Positions 22,201-35,789 of a stretch of 64,000 nt of DNA are shown piece by piece. Position 1 is the first letter of the stretch; each line of letters begins with the position of its first letter. Under the pieces are notes generated by a model. It searched no databases, was not told where the DNA came from, and was given only the letters and a program-made list of their open reading frames with translations. A program made the translations under genes and the position numbers. The stretch is taken from assembly GCA_008921705.1 (NCBI GenBank), contig VFFE01006834.1:321115-385114 (forward strand). The letters run 5' to 3'. The stretch is from Burhinus oedicnemus. Its lineage: Eukaryota > Chordata > Aves > Charadriiformes > Burhinidae.

Positions 22201-25200
22201 CTTTCACTTGACACCATGGACTTACTTGTCCTCCCCTAGGAACCAGATGCAGTCCTTCGGATGTATGTCATGGGAGGAGTGGGTTAAACGCAGTCTCCTA
22301 GTCAAGCCTGTCTCTCAGTGCCATCTCTGAAGTTATATTTATTTTGTCTAATGTGCATGGTGCTCCTCGGTAGCTAGTGATGGCCGGGCTGAGGTTGCGT
22401 GTTACCAGGCGCTGCGTTGTGGGCGAGGTGGGGAGGTTAAGGGTACGTGCTGCTCTTCTTGCTGCGTTTTCTGTTTGTTTTCTAAAATGATGGTACTGCA
22501 GGTCCTGCTCAGGACCCAGCCAGTCGTGCGCCGTGACGTCTCCGAGGGGTCTGCAGGCACTTCTGGCTCAGGCTGTAAGTCACAGGCTGTGCTTGACTCT
22601 GTGCCCCAACTGCAGGGATTAAATCAACACAGAAAGAGGATTCAGCCCTTTTAAGAAACACTTTGGTATTGCAGATGGCAAGGTTTTCTGAAGTAGGTTT
22701 CCAGGGCTGGAGAAGGAAAGGTCTTGGACCAGGGCTGTGGGAGCAACCTCCCTCATGCTGCCCCTCCACCACTGACTTCCCCAGGTTTGATAGTGGAATG
22801 AGAGCACCCCCTTAGCTCCTTGTCTGCCCATCCAGGATTAGCCCTTAAAGTGCCTGTCACCATGTTAATGGCACACAGAAGGGGAACCAAGGCACGTCCC
22901 ACTGTCCTGACATCCACCAGTCTCCCCAGATGCTCCCTCCTTCTGCCAGGGGGGAATCTCGTCACAGCTGGGGTCGTTCAGAGCCCTGAGGACAGGCAAA
23001 GCGGGGCTTGGAGATGGAGGCTCAGGCTGGCCCGTGGGCGCTGCGGACACGCTGGTGTTATGGCATGTACATTCCCCTGCCCCGACTGCTCGTGACCTGC
23101 CCATGGGCACAGGTTGGGTTTGCAGCGACTCCCTGATGCTCACAAAGGGAATTTGGGCCAGCAGGCACGGAGCTGCCTTGAAGACAGAAGCCTTCCCTGC
23201 TTATAGATCACACGTTGTCGTCTAACAGATTTCTTTGGGTAAAGAGCCTATTTTTCTCACTTCCATCACAATCTTTCAAGGTGTGAAGAGCCTTTAGTCA
23301 TGCTGGAGGGAGAGAGAAAGGTTTCTGGGGAAGGGACTCAGTTGATCTGGGGTTTATTTTCAAACCAGGTCACAAATTTTCTTTTTGATTGTGTTTCTCA
23401 GTTCACAGATTGTGATCTGCAAAAATTTTTGGAAGGAGCTCGCTTATTCCCTAATTACAGCAAACGGGTGCTGATCATCAAAGCCTTTTGAATTCCTGGG
23501 GGCGGTTTGCAAAGTTTACTGGAGTCTGTGAGAGCGAAGGGTGACGAGTGGTGTTTGCATTGCCCGTTAACCCGAACGGCTTCAAAATGGGCTCTTGTCC
23601 TCTGCGGAGATCGTATCTCCCGCTAAGCGGAGGGGGAAGGATATCGCTAGTCTGTGCGTAACCACTGCCTGTGGCGTGCTGCCTCTCATGTGCTTGGGGC
23701 AAGGTGGGAATGGGGAACCACGGTCAACAGTAACGTTTTTGTTACTAACTCAGCATCTGAGCACACAAACATCCATTTTTTTATGGACGTGGGGTTATTA
23801 CTGGTTGCTTTTTATTTTAGTGCTTCCTCTAACCCTCTAGCTCTTAGATGTGGTTCTGCATTCTAGTATAAAGAAAGTGAAAGGACTCTTAGATTAAAAA
23901 ATAAACGCTGCAGGGGAGAGGCAACATATATGTTTTGCTTTTTGATTTCTGGTATGTTTTATTTATGTATGTAAATGAAGAAAGATACCTGTATGTGTCT
24001 GTTAAGGTATATAAAATGTATGGAGCTCTTCTGCCAGGTGAATGTGACAGTTTTCCTGTCTTACAAGTCCATATTATAAACTTCCAAACACTATACGCAC
24101 ATGGAAATTAAAATACCCAGGTAACCGTTTTGTTGCTGAGGTGACTCGTGGGCCTGTTTTTTATCCCTAAGCTACAGCACACAAATCCTGTTTGGGTGGA
24201 TACAATTGATGTTGTGTGGTTGGTGTTTCGCTCTTGGTAGTGTGGGGAGATGCTGTATGTTGTCACCCGCTGCAGGTCTGTGCATTTGATCTGTTGTTCC
24301 TTCCTTCAGGAAACATGGATGTGACTCCCGTGTTGGTACTACAGATTTTCTAGCCACCCCAACCAAGAGGATGATAAGTACCAATGAAGTAAATGGTCTT
24401 TAATCAGAATCTGTGATGCTTACAGGTGAATACTGGCTGCATCCTGCGCCTGTGGGCAGATCAGGTCCCCTGCTCTGTACGGGCAGGTTTCCTGCCAAGG
24501 ACAAACTGGACTCCCGGATGGGGCAGATGGAGCTGGGACATGGCCAGGGTGCCCAGCACACCTTGTCTAAAGTGTCTTTGAAAGACTAAACAAAAAAAAT
24601 AACCAACCATACGTTAAAAACTTAGACAATCAGATAAATGCTTCTTTCTTTCTGTCTGCTGCGAGTCCCTCCGCTCAGCCTTAGGACCTCGGAGCGCCAG
24701 TAAGGCCACATCAGCAAGCAGCAGCAATGAGGTACAAACTGCAATATGCTGTCAACAAACTGCTCCGTAGTTCCACATGTACCGACAACAAACGTTGTTG
24801 TGTTTTGCGTAGAGCTTTACATTTCTGCTAACAGCCCGAACGCAGAGATCGCGGCTTTTCGCCCCTGCCCTGCTGCACGTTGAACACCAGCTTGTTCAGA
24901 ATTGGGCCCTATAATTTAAAGTAAGAGGAAGTTACACGCTGAAACCTGGGGCTGTACATTAAATGCTTTGCTAAGTCCGGGAATTTGTCTGTGATCTTTT
25001 GACTTTAGGCTTGAGCTCCAACGTACCTGTCCGTAAAAAGCACTCAGCCTAGGAGTTCCTCAAAACCGCCTGCTGTGCAGCAATGTGCTGCGCTTGTTGA
25101 GGATCCCCGGCAGGTCTCTTGGTTGAGGTTCCGGGGCGCTTAGGTGCTCAGGACGACCTTTTTCTGGTGGAGGTGTTTTCGGGCAGGCTGTGTTTGATCT

Positions 25201-25472
25201 GGAACCTCACAAGTGAGCGACAAGGGGATGTTGCTGTCTACTCGGTGGACTTTTAAAGGCTGGGAACTGGGCAAACTCTGATGAAAACAACCTTGGTGCC
25301 CCCTCCTGCCCCAGACCCATGAGGGGACAGCTGATGTTGCAAGAACCCTGGAGAGTCCTCCTGGGCAGGGCACGGTCCTGGCTGAGCTTAGCTGGAAAGT
25401 CTTGCTCGGATGAAGAGAGAGGGACACAGCTGATAATTCTCCTGAATCTCCACTGCTCTTCCAAACTTATTT
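22201..25472. other. unique non-coding DNA
   Basis: Alternating GC-rich (22500-23100) and AT-rich (23860-24120) unique DNA. No exon, RNA gene or repeat family is recognised. Confidence 0.55.
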
Positions 25473-25524
25473 GGAGAGGAGAGGAGAGGAGAGGAGAGGA
25501 GAGGAGAGGAGAGGAGAGGAGAGG
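25473..25524. repeat. (GGAGA)n microsatellite
   Basis: A perfect pentanucleotide repeat of about ten copies over 52 bases. The purine/pyrimidine strand asymmetry can favour triplex (H-DNA) structure. Perfect copies make it a likely length polymorphism. Open frames across it are artefacts of the repeat. Confidence 0.97.
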
Positions 25525-26799
25525 TCGTCCTGCCCATGCTGTGGCCCTTACTGATGCAGCGGTGGATGTATTTAAGGAGGGAAACCAACTGGCCTCTTTG
25601 ATCAGCTTGGGCAGTGTGAGTGGTCTTTAAAACCTGTCAATGACTGAGCAGGAAGGAATCCATGCTGTCACTAGCTGATGCACATGCTGCCATAACCCCC
25701 CCCAGAAAGAAAGATGAAATCCCCGTCCAAGGTATTCAGGAGCGTGATGAATCTCAGCTTTACGTGCCCAAATCTTTGCCCGTATTAAATTTCACAGACC
25801 TTTTGCACTGCTGGCAGTAATTAGAGCTGTGATGAATGTTTGCCAGAGGCGTTGGCATTGGCAGCTGACCATTGCCTATTGCACTTTGGATATTGTAAGG
25901 AATATGGTAAGAGAACAAATAAATTTAAATAAAAAATAATCATCAGTTAAGCTGCAAGAATTGACTCGTAGCCAAGCTGGTCCTGCTTTGGAGTCCAGCA
26001 GTACTTTGTCCTAAGTGACAACTGGATGCGGGCGAACTCGTTTGCTTAAACATCAGATTCGATTCTTTCCTGCACAAAGGGAACAAATTTTTTTGAAAAG
26101 GCAGAGTCTTGGTGCTCGTTGGGAAGGCCGGGATGTGTCTGGCACTGCCCCACAGGAGGAAGGGGGACAGCGGCTCACGTGGATGGGGAGGAAAGACAGC
26201 ACACTGGGTGTGTGGATGCGTGGGATCCTTCTTGGTTAGGAAACCAAGGAAATGGTGGCGAGTTTAAGGTACCATTTTGAACAACTCAAAAGATTAAAAT
26301 GCTACTTGGGAAAAATTATGTCCCATCTCCCTCCCCTCCTCCCCACATCCGCATCTCCACATCCTTTTCTTGGGATGAGCAGAAACCCTGGGTGTCTTGT
26401 GTAAGCTTCAGCAGCAACAGGACCCCGTGGTGTCTGACTTGGTAGCAAACCTACTCTAACAGCTGCACCGGTGTCCCTTGATGTTGCTAGTGTAATAACG
26501 AGGAATTAAATACAGTCGTGTTCATTTCAAATTCCATTTGAAATACAAATAGGTAAACCCTTGTTCATCAAATGCAAAGAAGCCAGTGGAACAAGGAAGT
26601 TCAGTGAATGGTTTTTGTTTTAAATCTTCTGAGAAATACTACAAAGGGCGCAGAGTAAACCAGGCGAAGTAACGGGAGCGGGGTTCTCGCTGCCTTTTGA
26701 TTCAGAAGCGCACAGGCATGTTTAACGCCGGGCTTGCTCCTGGGGTGGGAACCGCTGCGTCTTGAGCTTCTCAGGCAAACGAAAGGAGGGGCGCTTCTG
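25525..26799. other. unique non-coding DNA
   Basis: No gene or classifiable repeat is seen. Confidence 0.55.
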
Positions 26800-26882
26800 A
26801 ATTTGCCCGACGCTGCTGGTCACCTCCTGAGTCACCTCAGGCAACTTGATTTAATCTTTCTGGCCTTCTGAAGCAGGGATGG
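26800..26882 (+). mobile_element. possible MIR-like remnant
   Basis: GAGTCACCTCAGGCAACTTG, then ATTTAATCTTTCTGGCCTTC, then GCAGGGATGG follow the order of the MIR core (a 'gtgaccttgggcaagtcacttaatctctctg' type block). It is short and diverged, so chance similarity is possible. Confidence 0.35.
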
Positions 26883-27099
26883 TGTGGGTGCGTGTCTGCT
26901 GTGCGGACTCCCAGGGATAGGAAGGGCGGCTGCGCTCTTTGGAATAGGCTTTTGGTACCTCTAACAGCATAGGTCTACGCTTGGTTGGCACCTGTAATTA
27001 TTGATAATGTTATTGATCTGTTTGTCTAACAGCTGACCCCAGACCTCTTAATGCAAAGCAAAAGTATCCTATTGACTTTGTTGGACTTCAGAGCAGACC
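26883..27099. other. unique non-coding DNA
   Basis: Nothing recognisable beyond ordinary unique sequence. Confidence 0.5.
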
Positions 27100-27360
27100 C
27101 CGTGTCCTCTCCCCTGTCAGCCGGTGCTCACGGGTGCCAACGTCCTCGGCCACAGAACCTGCCAGGGCCCCGCAGCACTGCCCGCACCAGCAAGCTCTGC
27201 TCCCCTGGGAGGCCAGGCAGCGATCTCCTGCAATGCCGGGGAGCGGAAGAGGGTTGATTCGGTGTGGTGGGGTGATGAGGGGCCCTGGGGTTCGGTGGGA
27301 GTGTGGCGGCACGGTGGTGGCTGCCACGGGACGGGTCGGGTGAGGGTGACAGTTTTCACC
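27100..27360. other. GC-rich patch without recognisable exon
   Basis: High G+C with roughly 17 CpG by eye, near the lower limit of CpG-island criteria. Open frames overlap on both strands, as GC-rich DNA permits by chance. Proline- and glycine-rich translations resemble no domain. Confidence 0.4.
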
Positions 27361-30180
27361 CACAGGAATTCCTATGGAGAGAAGGGGGCAGGAGAGGAGT
27401 TATGATTTAGCACAAATTTGCTGTAAACAGGATTACACCTGCCTCTGGGGAAAGTTTTAGAAATATTTGGGGTGCAGTTTCTTTCGCAGACTGGCACATA
27501 GGGAACAGTTTTATTCCCGAGGAGACCATTCCCTGTGCAGAACGTGCCACCGAGCGGATTCTACTTTAGCAGCCAGCAAAATTGTGTTCCCATCAGAGGA
27601 GTCGCCTCCTCCTGCTTTGTTAAGGGGCAAAAAAAAAGTTCACCTGGAAGACAAAAAAAAATGTATTTGAGGTGAATGTGCTTCTTGCCAGTGGAGGTGG
27701 GGAAGGGTTAAGACGTGCTGGCTTTGAAGCGGCCCTCCTGTTCCTGTGCTTTGCAACAATCCTTGCAAAATCAGCCACAACTGTGCTCAGACATGCAAGC
27801 GTATAGAAATCTGCGTCTTGCAGAGTGCAAACCACATTATCGTCATTCAGCAAATAGCTGATAGCCATGACAGAGTCACAGCATCTCGTGTTTCTTCAAA
27901 GTTCTCTGGAACCGTAGCTGGGGGAGCCAGTGGGTTTCTTTTTTTTTGGTTGGCGTCCAGGCGCTCGGGTGGTGGTATCGCTGCAGTGCGCGGTGCAGAG
28001 CTGATCCCAAAATGTGGCTTTGAGATACTGCTTGCTGCTGTAGAGGGAGAATCTAAAGGGCGATTTAGTAAAACAGCAAAACCTTGTGAGAGCTTCTGAT
28101 AACAGTTTGGGATTTGGCTTTGATTGAGCGGTGCGTAAGAATAAAGCTGTCAGAGTAAAGCCTCAGGGCTGGTCTTTTTAGAAGTATCTTTTTGTTTTGA
28201 ACTGTCCAGTTTGAGCACTGGTGGTTGAACTCCAACCTCACAGAGTCGGTGCTCAAAGTTTTCCAAGAATTGAGGCTTTTTAAAGGCGATTCAAATGGAC
28301 CTCCCCTCCTCCCACCACAATTTTGGAAAATCATGACAGGGGCTACACAATTAAAATGTAATTTAGTTTTCCTCATCTGAGATCTGGTCCTGTTTGCTCA
28401 CGTTGTTGGTGTTATTCCCAGAAATAGTCTCATGGCATTCCCTGACACTCTAAATTCACTCTGAGACCAAGTTGTTTGAAGGCCCGGGTGTCTGCAGGAG
28501 CCAGCCAGCAGCTCCCAGTTAGCTTTCTGAGCGTGAGCCCTCTGCTCTAGCCTGTGCTGGACTCGCAGATTTTTGCTGGAGCGGGATGTTAGAGAAGGGG
28601 CTGGTTGGGTTGTGGTGTGTGGGAAAATTAATTTGTGTGTTCAGTGAACATCTGAAAACCAGATGTCGGGGCAATGGATGTGCTGATCATTGGAATTAGG
28701 GAAGAAAATGTGCATCCCCCAGCTCCGTCTGACTATCTTCCTGGGTCTTTTACGCTGGCACGTCCTAGACCTATAGCAGTAAATAAAATTACTCATTTTA
28801 AAAGTTGATGTGTTTCTGATAATTGGCCCTAACCTGTCTGCTTCGGCCTTTCAGGTACATTCAGATTTTGCATCAAAACTATGATTTCATTTGGTGGTCA
28901 GGGGCAAGTGTAAAGCTATTCTGGTTCTGTAAAACTATTAGCCAGCCTAAACAAAGACGACTGTATTAGGTAAGTTTTAAGAAGCCACTGACAATATTTT
29001 AAGCCCAAGGTAACTGCAAGTGCTTCATACGATCTGTCAGTCAATCCAAAGAGAGTCTCGTGATGGATAGACCATGTGTTGGCTTGTCTGACACTTCTCA
29101 AAGATACTGACAGTGACATGGATCAAACAGGACTGCCTTTCAGCTGCTTTGTCTTCAGCTTCCTATTGCCAGTTCATTTAACTTAAATTATAATATATTG
29201 TGTGATGGGCCCAATTTGGAGTATCGGGTTCAAAATGCTGATTGCGTTTGCATCCAGACAGCGGCTGCTGAATGCTGGGCAACTGGATCTGTTCTGCTAA
29301 CAGCTCTGAATCTGTTTCCACGTCATGAGTTTTGATAAAACAGGGATCTAAATGCAGGCCTGATTTAACTTTCTCATGGTCACCTTAGTAAGCATCATAT
29401 CAATAGAAGAAACGCGTCTCATTTAAAACAAAATCAGCCTGCTGGAGAGTTTTAACTTAGAGATGGAAAAACTACTGTCACCCCATCACACTGCTCTTGG
29501 GATTTATACTGCACGTGGTATTGGGTTTGTTTGGGAAACGATCGTGCTCTAGTTCAAGTCCACAGAGAACTGGAATTGGTTTGGTGCAAGTAGAATAAAC
29601 CCCTAAATTAGCATTTAACAACGACATCCAGGAGTGGGTCAGAGGATTTTTCATGCCGGTCATCCCTTGTTTCTAGGACCAATATACTTGGAAGACTATT
29701 GTTTTGGGGGATACCATAGCTTCACCTCACTCAGTGGTCTACCTAACATGCGCTTCAGGCTATTGTGCGGTGCTGGGAAAGGGGAAGGTTCATTCCAGCC
29801 CCTCGTATCTGATTATGCATTTTGAACATTGAAGGATGGGCTTGGTGAGCTCTTGAAGGGAACTCGAGGTCTCCTTCCCTTTACCCCCAACTTGTGTGGA
29901 TAGTGGAGTTCACAGGCTGACTAAATTATGGTTTAAGTTCAGGTAATTCTCACTGTGTAATGCCAAAGCCCTGTGGGTTGTTTAATCATATGTTTTGGTA
30001 GCTGAGTGGTGCTGGAGAGCCATCAGAGTGATGTTTAACAGCTCCTTGGAAGCCAGAGCTGGACTTTGAAGGTGTGTACATGCTGTGTGCTGCTGGTACA
30101 TAGGTAAGAAAAAAATACCCGATCTTCAGTGACAATGAATGTCACACTGCGCCCTCTGATTTGCCTAAACATCCAACACT
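27361..30180. other. unique non-coding DNA
   Basis: Short A runs occur at about 27630 and 27654, and a T run at about 27941. No genes or repeat families are recognised. Confidence 0.55.
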
Positions 30181-30900
30181 GCAATTAGATGGAGCAGCGT
30201 ACACACAGATGACAAAACAATTAAACAGCAGTGAAACATAAAGGGAAAAAATTAACAAGTAACCCAATTCGTTTGACACAGAGATCAAAACATATCGACG
30301 GTGTCTCGCAACTCTGATAATTCCATTGAGCTGTGCAGAGCTTAACGTTGATGCTCACGCACAACCTCTGATTAACATTAAGTGAGGCTGTCATTTTGAC
30401 ATAGCTGGATAAACCAATATTGAAAAATCTATTAAACATATCAGAGTCGAACAGGGAGCACAAATCTTATTATATTATTTCAACTGTAATTAGGTGGGAG
30501 ATACAATCATAAACAGGGAAGTTTAGTGAATTTTCTTCTGACAGCGCAGACACCTGGGTTTTCCTTGGTTTGGGGAGAGGCTGGAGGGGTGCCAGGGACT
30601 CGCTGCTGCCCAGGATCTGCAGGGCTGAGAGGTGACTTTCGTAATATGCACAGAACAGGTTTAGAAGTTCAATGTTATTAGCTACAATCCTCCTTGAGAT
30701 AACGACAGTGTAATGGATGTCCTTGCATTTAACTGGAAATAGTAGTTCAGTGGTTTTACAAGCCGGAGCCTGCCTAATTGCTTCTTTGAATAGATAAACA
30801 TTGCTATTTAGAAGGTTTGCTTTAGGACGTTATGCATTCTGTGCCTATTAATAATGGAGGTCGTGCCATTAAAAACTTTCACATGCTAAAAGTGCGATTT
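30181..30900. promoter_or_regulatory. AT-rich high-complexity block, candidate conserved non-coding DNA
   Basis: The region contains many homeodomain-type cores (CAATTA, AATTAAC, TGTAATTAGG, CCTAATTG, ATTAATAA) and few CpG, with no repeat signature. This composition is typical of conserved vertebrate non-coding elements. It is an inference from composition alone. Confidence 0.25.
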
Positions 30901-32725
30901 TAAAAATAATTCTCCCAGGGAAACAAAAACAAAGGCACCTTTTCCATTTTCAAGAATATTGAGGTTGCATAGCCAGGCCCTCCAGAGCAAGGAGGGGGAA
31001 GCTGAGATTTCCTCTTCAACTCCAGCTGCGTGCAGACAGGACACGAGCTTAGTTTTATTATGTGGCCTCATCCTGTCGTTTCCACACCAAGTTTGTGACT
31101 TGCTCCAAAGAACTCAGTGCTGCAGCCTGAGCCAACAGCCAAACGGGCAGTTCTGGTGGCTTTGAATACACCTTGTATTCTTGTATCTTGCATCATCTGC
31201 TTGTGTTTTGAAGGTTGGAGACCAGAAAGTCCTTCTTTTGATCCTGGTTATTTAAGGTGGGATTTATCTCACCTAACTTTAGCTGTTAAAAGATTGATGT
31301 CTCTGTGTAGCTAAGGACTTGTGGAGGATGATCTCTCCCATCCGATGATGGGGGTAGCCAGACCCTTTCTGGAGACCCCTCACTCCATTGGCAATGGAAG
31401 CTGGCTAAGCATGGGTGAGAGGAATTCCACCAGTAATGTCTAGCTCCCGTCCTGATGCCATTTCATTCTGCTGGTTGTCATACTTTGATGACTGAACCAT
31501 CACCACACTGCTGCGTGTGGGACAGCTTACTTTCATAAGCGTTCTACAAGTACAAACCCAGGGGAGAAGGCATTAAGCGCGCTTCCCAAGTTTACATAGG
31601 GCGTTTGCGACAGGCAGAGAGCATGCCTTTCCTGAATGGCGATGTAATGCCGTGACCAAGGAACCATTCCTTGTCTTCTCTCAAAGCCTTTCCCTGCTCC
31701 TCATGTGTTGTGGACGCTTTGTGGTGAATGAGCGATGAGTGCCAGGGTGCTCCTAGCACACAACGCAGCATCCCCAGTCGGGAGCTCTTCAGTTTTTGCT
31801 GCAATTCAAGGAGCTATCAAGCTCCCTGAAGCCAACAGGCATCTTGCCATTAGCTTCAGTGAAGCCAGGATTTTATCTTCGTCATACAGCCCTGCCTCAT
31901 TCGCTGTCCAATGTTTGAACTAACCGAGGCATAAATTTAGTTCTGATGCTGGTTGGTAAGAAGTGAAAAATGAATTTCTGCCAAACCGGGATATATTTTC
32001 AACTGTATTTAATAGGGTCTGTATCCCATCCCAAGAGGTCAGGGCCTCTTTCTAACAAAGTTTATGATAATAGATTTAACTTCTATTAGTGTATTTGCTT
32101 TAGTATTTGCAGGGAAAGGAATAGAGGCGCTTTAAGAAATAGAAATGATTTATGTCAGGTATAGAATGCTTTGCTCTTTCTCATGTACTTTACTGTTGGA
32201 GGAATGAACAAATAGTCTGTGAATAAATAAGGGAATATTTATATTCTTTCTTGGTCTCAACCGCCCAGCGTCTTTCCTTCTGGAATGGCAAAGAGTGCTG
32301 AATAATTCATGCAAGCAGTCATTAATCCTTCCTTCTCCTTCTGCCTCGCTCAGGGGGACACCTAGTTCAGATACTATAAAACTTGTGGCCATTGAGTGTA
32401 TATTGGAGCTCCCCAAGTTAAAGTCAAGGAACTTGCCTGCAGTCTAAAATGTCACTAATGAGAGCAGGCTTGTTAGTATGCAAAGTACCGTCGGCACCCC
32501 TGCATTTTGATAGGGGCATGTGCAGCTAAGAGGCAGAGAGCTTCTCTGGGGGCTTTATACTGGGGGACTAGTACTGGCAGGTTTTCACACCTCGCCTCTT
32601 CACCGTTAAAGAAGATAAGAGATGAGAGTTTAAAAGGAGGACAAGAAACAAGAAAAAGGCGACACTGATTTCTCTGGCACACAGATCTCTTAGCAATCTG
32701 TGCAAGCAGAATCTTGTCCTGGTCG
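30901..32725. other. unique non-coding DNA
   Basis: No exon or repeat is recognised before the second CR1. Confidence 0.55.
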
Positions 32726-32920
32726 CAGAATCACAGCATAGGAGGGGTTGGAAGGGACCTCTGGAGATCATCTAGTCCAACCCCCCTGCCAGAGCAGGGT
32801 CACCTAGAGCAGGTTGGACAGGAATGCATCCATCCAGGTGGGTTTGGAATATCTCCAGAGAAAGAGACTCCACGACCTCTCTGGGCAGCCTGTGCCAGTG
32901 CTCTGCCACCCTCAAAGTGC
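32726..32920 (-). mobile_element. CR1 LINE 3' end, 5'-truncated
   Basis: On the minus strand the sequence reads as a well-preserved CR1 3' terminus: TTTGAGGGTGGCAGAGCACT, GGCTGCCCAGAGAGGT, TGGAGTCTCTTTCTCTGGAG, CAACCTGCTCTAGGTGACCC, GGGTTGGACTAGATGATC and CCAGAGGTCCCTTCCAACCC, ending in TGTGATTCTG. It is about 195 bases, so most of the roughly 4.5-kb element is missing, as usual for CR1. No target duplication is visible, which is normal for this family. It is less diverged than the copy at 19921. A plus-strand open frame from 32714 is its antisense shadow. Confidence 0.95.
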
Positions 32921-35246
32921 TGGATAAATACCTGTGGGATAAACAGAATATGTAATGAGAAATCACGAAGTGTATTCCCAGATGGACGGAGGTTGTTTGA
33001 ACTCCACCTTCTTTTATGGTGTCATGAAATAGTAGAGCAGGAAGAGTTGTGTCCTGGATAATTAGATGCTTTTGGAATGCAGCTTTATTTCAGAGTAGCT
33101 CTGGTTGTCTGACCTGGTGGTGTAGGAGCAGCCGCCTTCTCTCGCCCTTGTCACGAAACGTGCACAGCCAAGCCCAGAGTTGCTGGGCAAACGTCTCAAG
33201 GTGGTGGTGACACATCTGATGGTGACTTGTCTCTGGCTCTGCTTATCAGTCTGTCCTCCGCAGTTGTTGTTAGTGTGCCTCTGTGTAAGGGGTGCACAAT
33301 ATAAGCATTTTACCAACTGAAGTGCAGAACTAAGCAAAAACGTACAGCATGGAAGGCAGTCCTGAGCTGATAGCATTATGAATAATGTGTCTCCAACTTC
33401 TGAATATGTGACTATAATCTTACTTGCTGAAATGCACCAACAGAAATGTAAACACAAGTGATCATTAGTTTTATTGCAATTTTTTTTTTCCCTTTTATGG
33501 AAGCTTGGAAATGCTGTAAATTTGGATTTGAACCATCAGTGACTTGAGTTCAAAATGTAGGCTTGACTCTCAAGAAGATTTATGTGTGTACTTAATGATT
33601 CTCTTGAAAGAGTTCCCAACTGGAGCCTTCCTGTCAGGGAGACTTTGCGTAAGAGGTCTGCGGTTAGATTTGAAGCATGTGTTAGGGTACACGTCAAGTA
33701 CATGTATGAGGGCTCCTAACACCCATTAATGCAGAATGAAGAACTGCACTCACTGTTAAGGAGAAATGTCTGTGGCTGTATGAATTGCACATACCATGGA
33801 GACTGCTGGACGTGCAGCAAGACCCGATCCTTGTCTTTTCTTGTTTCCAGATTAACTAAACACGGCTAGTAGGATTGGCCAGTATCATAAAAATCCTCTA
33901 AAAGAAAAGCTGGCACATTGGAAAGAGTTATTGAGTAACTTTGCGAGAGCCGCGGCAGAAGTCTGCGGGGCTTAGAGCCCCTGTGGAAGGAGCAGGATGG
34001 CTGAGAGCACCAGCTGAGCTGTGAGGTGCAACAGCAGGACACACACAGAACACTGTAATGTCCCTACCTCATGGGGATCCTACATAGCATCGCAAGTTCT
34101 CCTAAGCCTACTCATTTTGAAAACAATTAATTTATTCATTGTTTTCAAATATTATTAGGCTCAGAAGAACTATAATGCTTTAAACAACAAACCATGCCCG
34201 TGATGGAAAGCAGAGACGTGCTGTTTCAAGGCCTGTTCAGCTGGGAGAGCTGCTTGGAAGGATGGAGTTGTGGCAGGGAGGGTGAGGAATAGCTCAGGAG
34301 AGAAAAAAGAAGGCTGAGCCCATAAATGGGAAATGTTGGTGTTCATGTGCTCAGGATTAACAGCAGGGCATATTGCATGTAACTGCAGTCAGGGAAGACG
34401 TTTCCAGCTACTTTATGTATTTGTTCTTTTGGAGGGTAGATGAAATAGCGAGTGTTTAGTTAGAATCCAGCCTGCTCTTCCCAGAGCCGCTTCTTACTCC
34501 ACAGCTGATAGAAGTGCTGAAGAACAGCCATACCTCCTGCCGCAGAAAGGAAGCGAGGAGATGTATCAACAGGCAAACAGAAATGTCCCTGGAGATTTGC
34601 TTAGGATATCAGACAAAAGTTAAGCTGTCAATTTTAGACCCCTCAAGGTACAAACCTTGCTCTCCTCCCAGCAGCTTAGAGTCCACCAGCATTTTTCAGG
34701 CTTTCTCCAAAGGAGTCTCTGAACTTACTGTCGTAGGGGACTGCATGAGGAGGCAGTGGCTAGAAGGATGAGTTTATTGTTCCAGACTGCTAAAAGCTCC
34801 ATGAGCATGTGTTTTGCAAGAGAAAACACCTGGGTCATGAAGACTCCTCTGGGATCCTATTGCGTAGGACTGTGGTGGTTTGATTTCTTTCCTTGAAAGC
34901 ACCGAGACCCTGGGTGCTGGCACCATGCAGGAGATGAGTCTCCATAGCCACGTGCTGTGCTTGTGTTTGGGTCCGGCTCTGAAGCCAGAGCATTTCCAGT
35001 GAAATTCCCATGCCTCTGCGCCGCACGCAAAGAGCATTTGCTGTGGGCTCCCACTCTGTCCTTTGGGTAGAGAAGAATTGTTCAGTCATCGTGATGACAC
35101 GAGCCATGCAGGCACCGTGCTTACTCAGACTCAGAGCAGCCTTTTTATTTATATAGCCACTGCCTCCTCCAACGAGTCTAAAAATAAAAAGCTCGCTCTG
35201 AGTAAGCAGATCGCCCGCCTTCCCTCCGAGATTGCTGTGATGTAAC
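32921..35246. other. unique non-coding DNA
   Basis: A T10-11 run lies at about 33479-33490. No gene is recognised. Confidence 0.55.
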
Positions 35247-35275
35247 TTTTTTTTTTTTTTTCTTTTTTTTTTTTT
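35247..35275. repeat. poly-T tract
   Basis: T15, one C, then T13. No TTTATT follows to suggest a retrocopy tail. A minus-strand frame crossing it yields a poly-lysine stretch, which marks that 200-codon frame as an artefact. Confidence 0.95.
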
Positions 35276-35789
35276 CTCCTGCGGGGAGCAGGGATTCAAC
35301 CAGAGAAATGACTTGCCGTGGAGCAAGGCGTCTCGGGGAGGAGTGTAGCTGAGCTGATTGCTGGCTGCAGCGGAGCTGACAGTGCCGACAAGCGCCACCT
35401 CCCACGCTGATGCACTTGTGGCGAGGCCCTGTGGCACAGGGGAAGTTCACACTCATTGATTGCGATGGGTAGCAGCTCAAATCGCGCCCCAAAGCTGACA
35501 GGGAAAAGAACATTTCAGTGGAGAGCGATGTCAGGAAGAGAGAAGCAGTGCGGAGGCTCGGAGCAAGGCAGCCTGACAAGTGCTAAAAGGGCCTGCAGTC
35601 TGCGTAGCGTCATAAAGTGGCTGCCATTAAGTGGCGATGCAAATTAGGAAGTAATACCAGACACATCAAGCCTTTCGCTCCAGTGCCCTCAAAGGCTTAG
35701 GAAAACCAGGTGGTTTAGAAGATCCCCTAAACATGTTGTGCTTTGCATTGCAGAAGTTAGACTTGAATTGGCTGAGTTACATCAAGGTC
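35276..35789. other. unique non-coding DNA
   Basis: No gene or recognised repeat. Moderately GC-rich. Confidence 0.5.

Noticed and set aside
32714..33061. 115-codon plus-strand open frame
   Set aside because: Most of it is the antisense of the CR1 3' end at 32726-32920.
34835..35437. 200-codon minus-strand open frame
   Set aside because: It crosses a poly-T tract and encodes a poly-lysine run in its middle, has no domain, and overlaps other frames on both strands.
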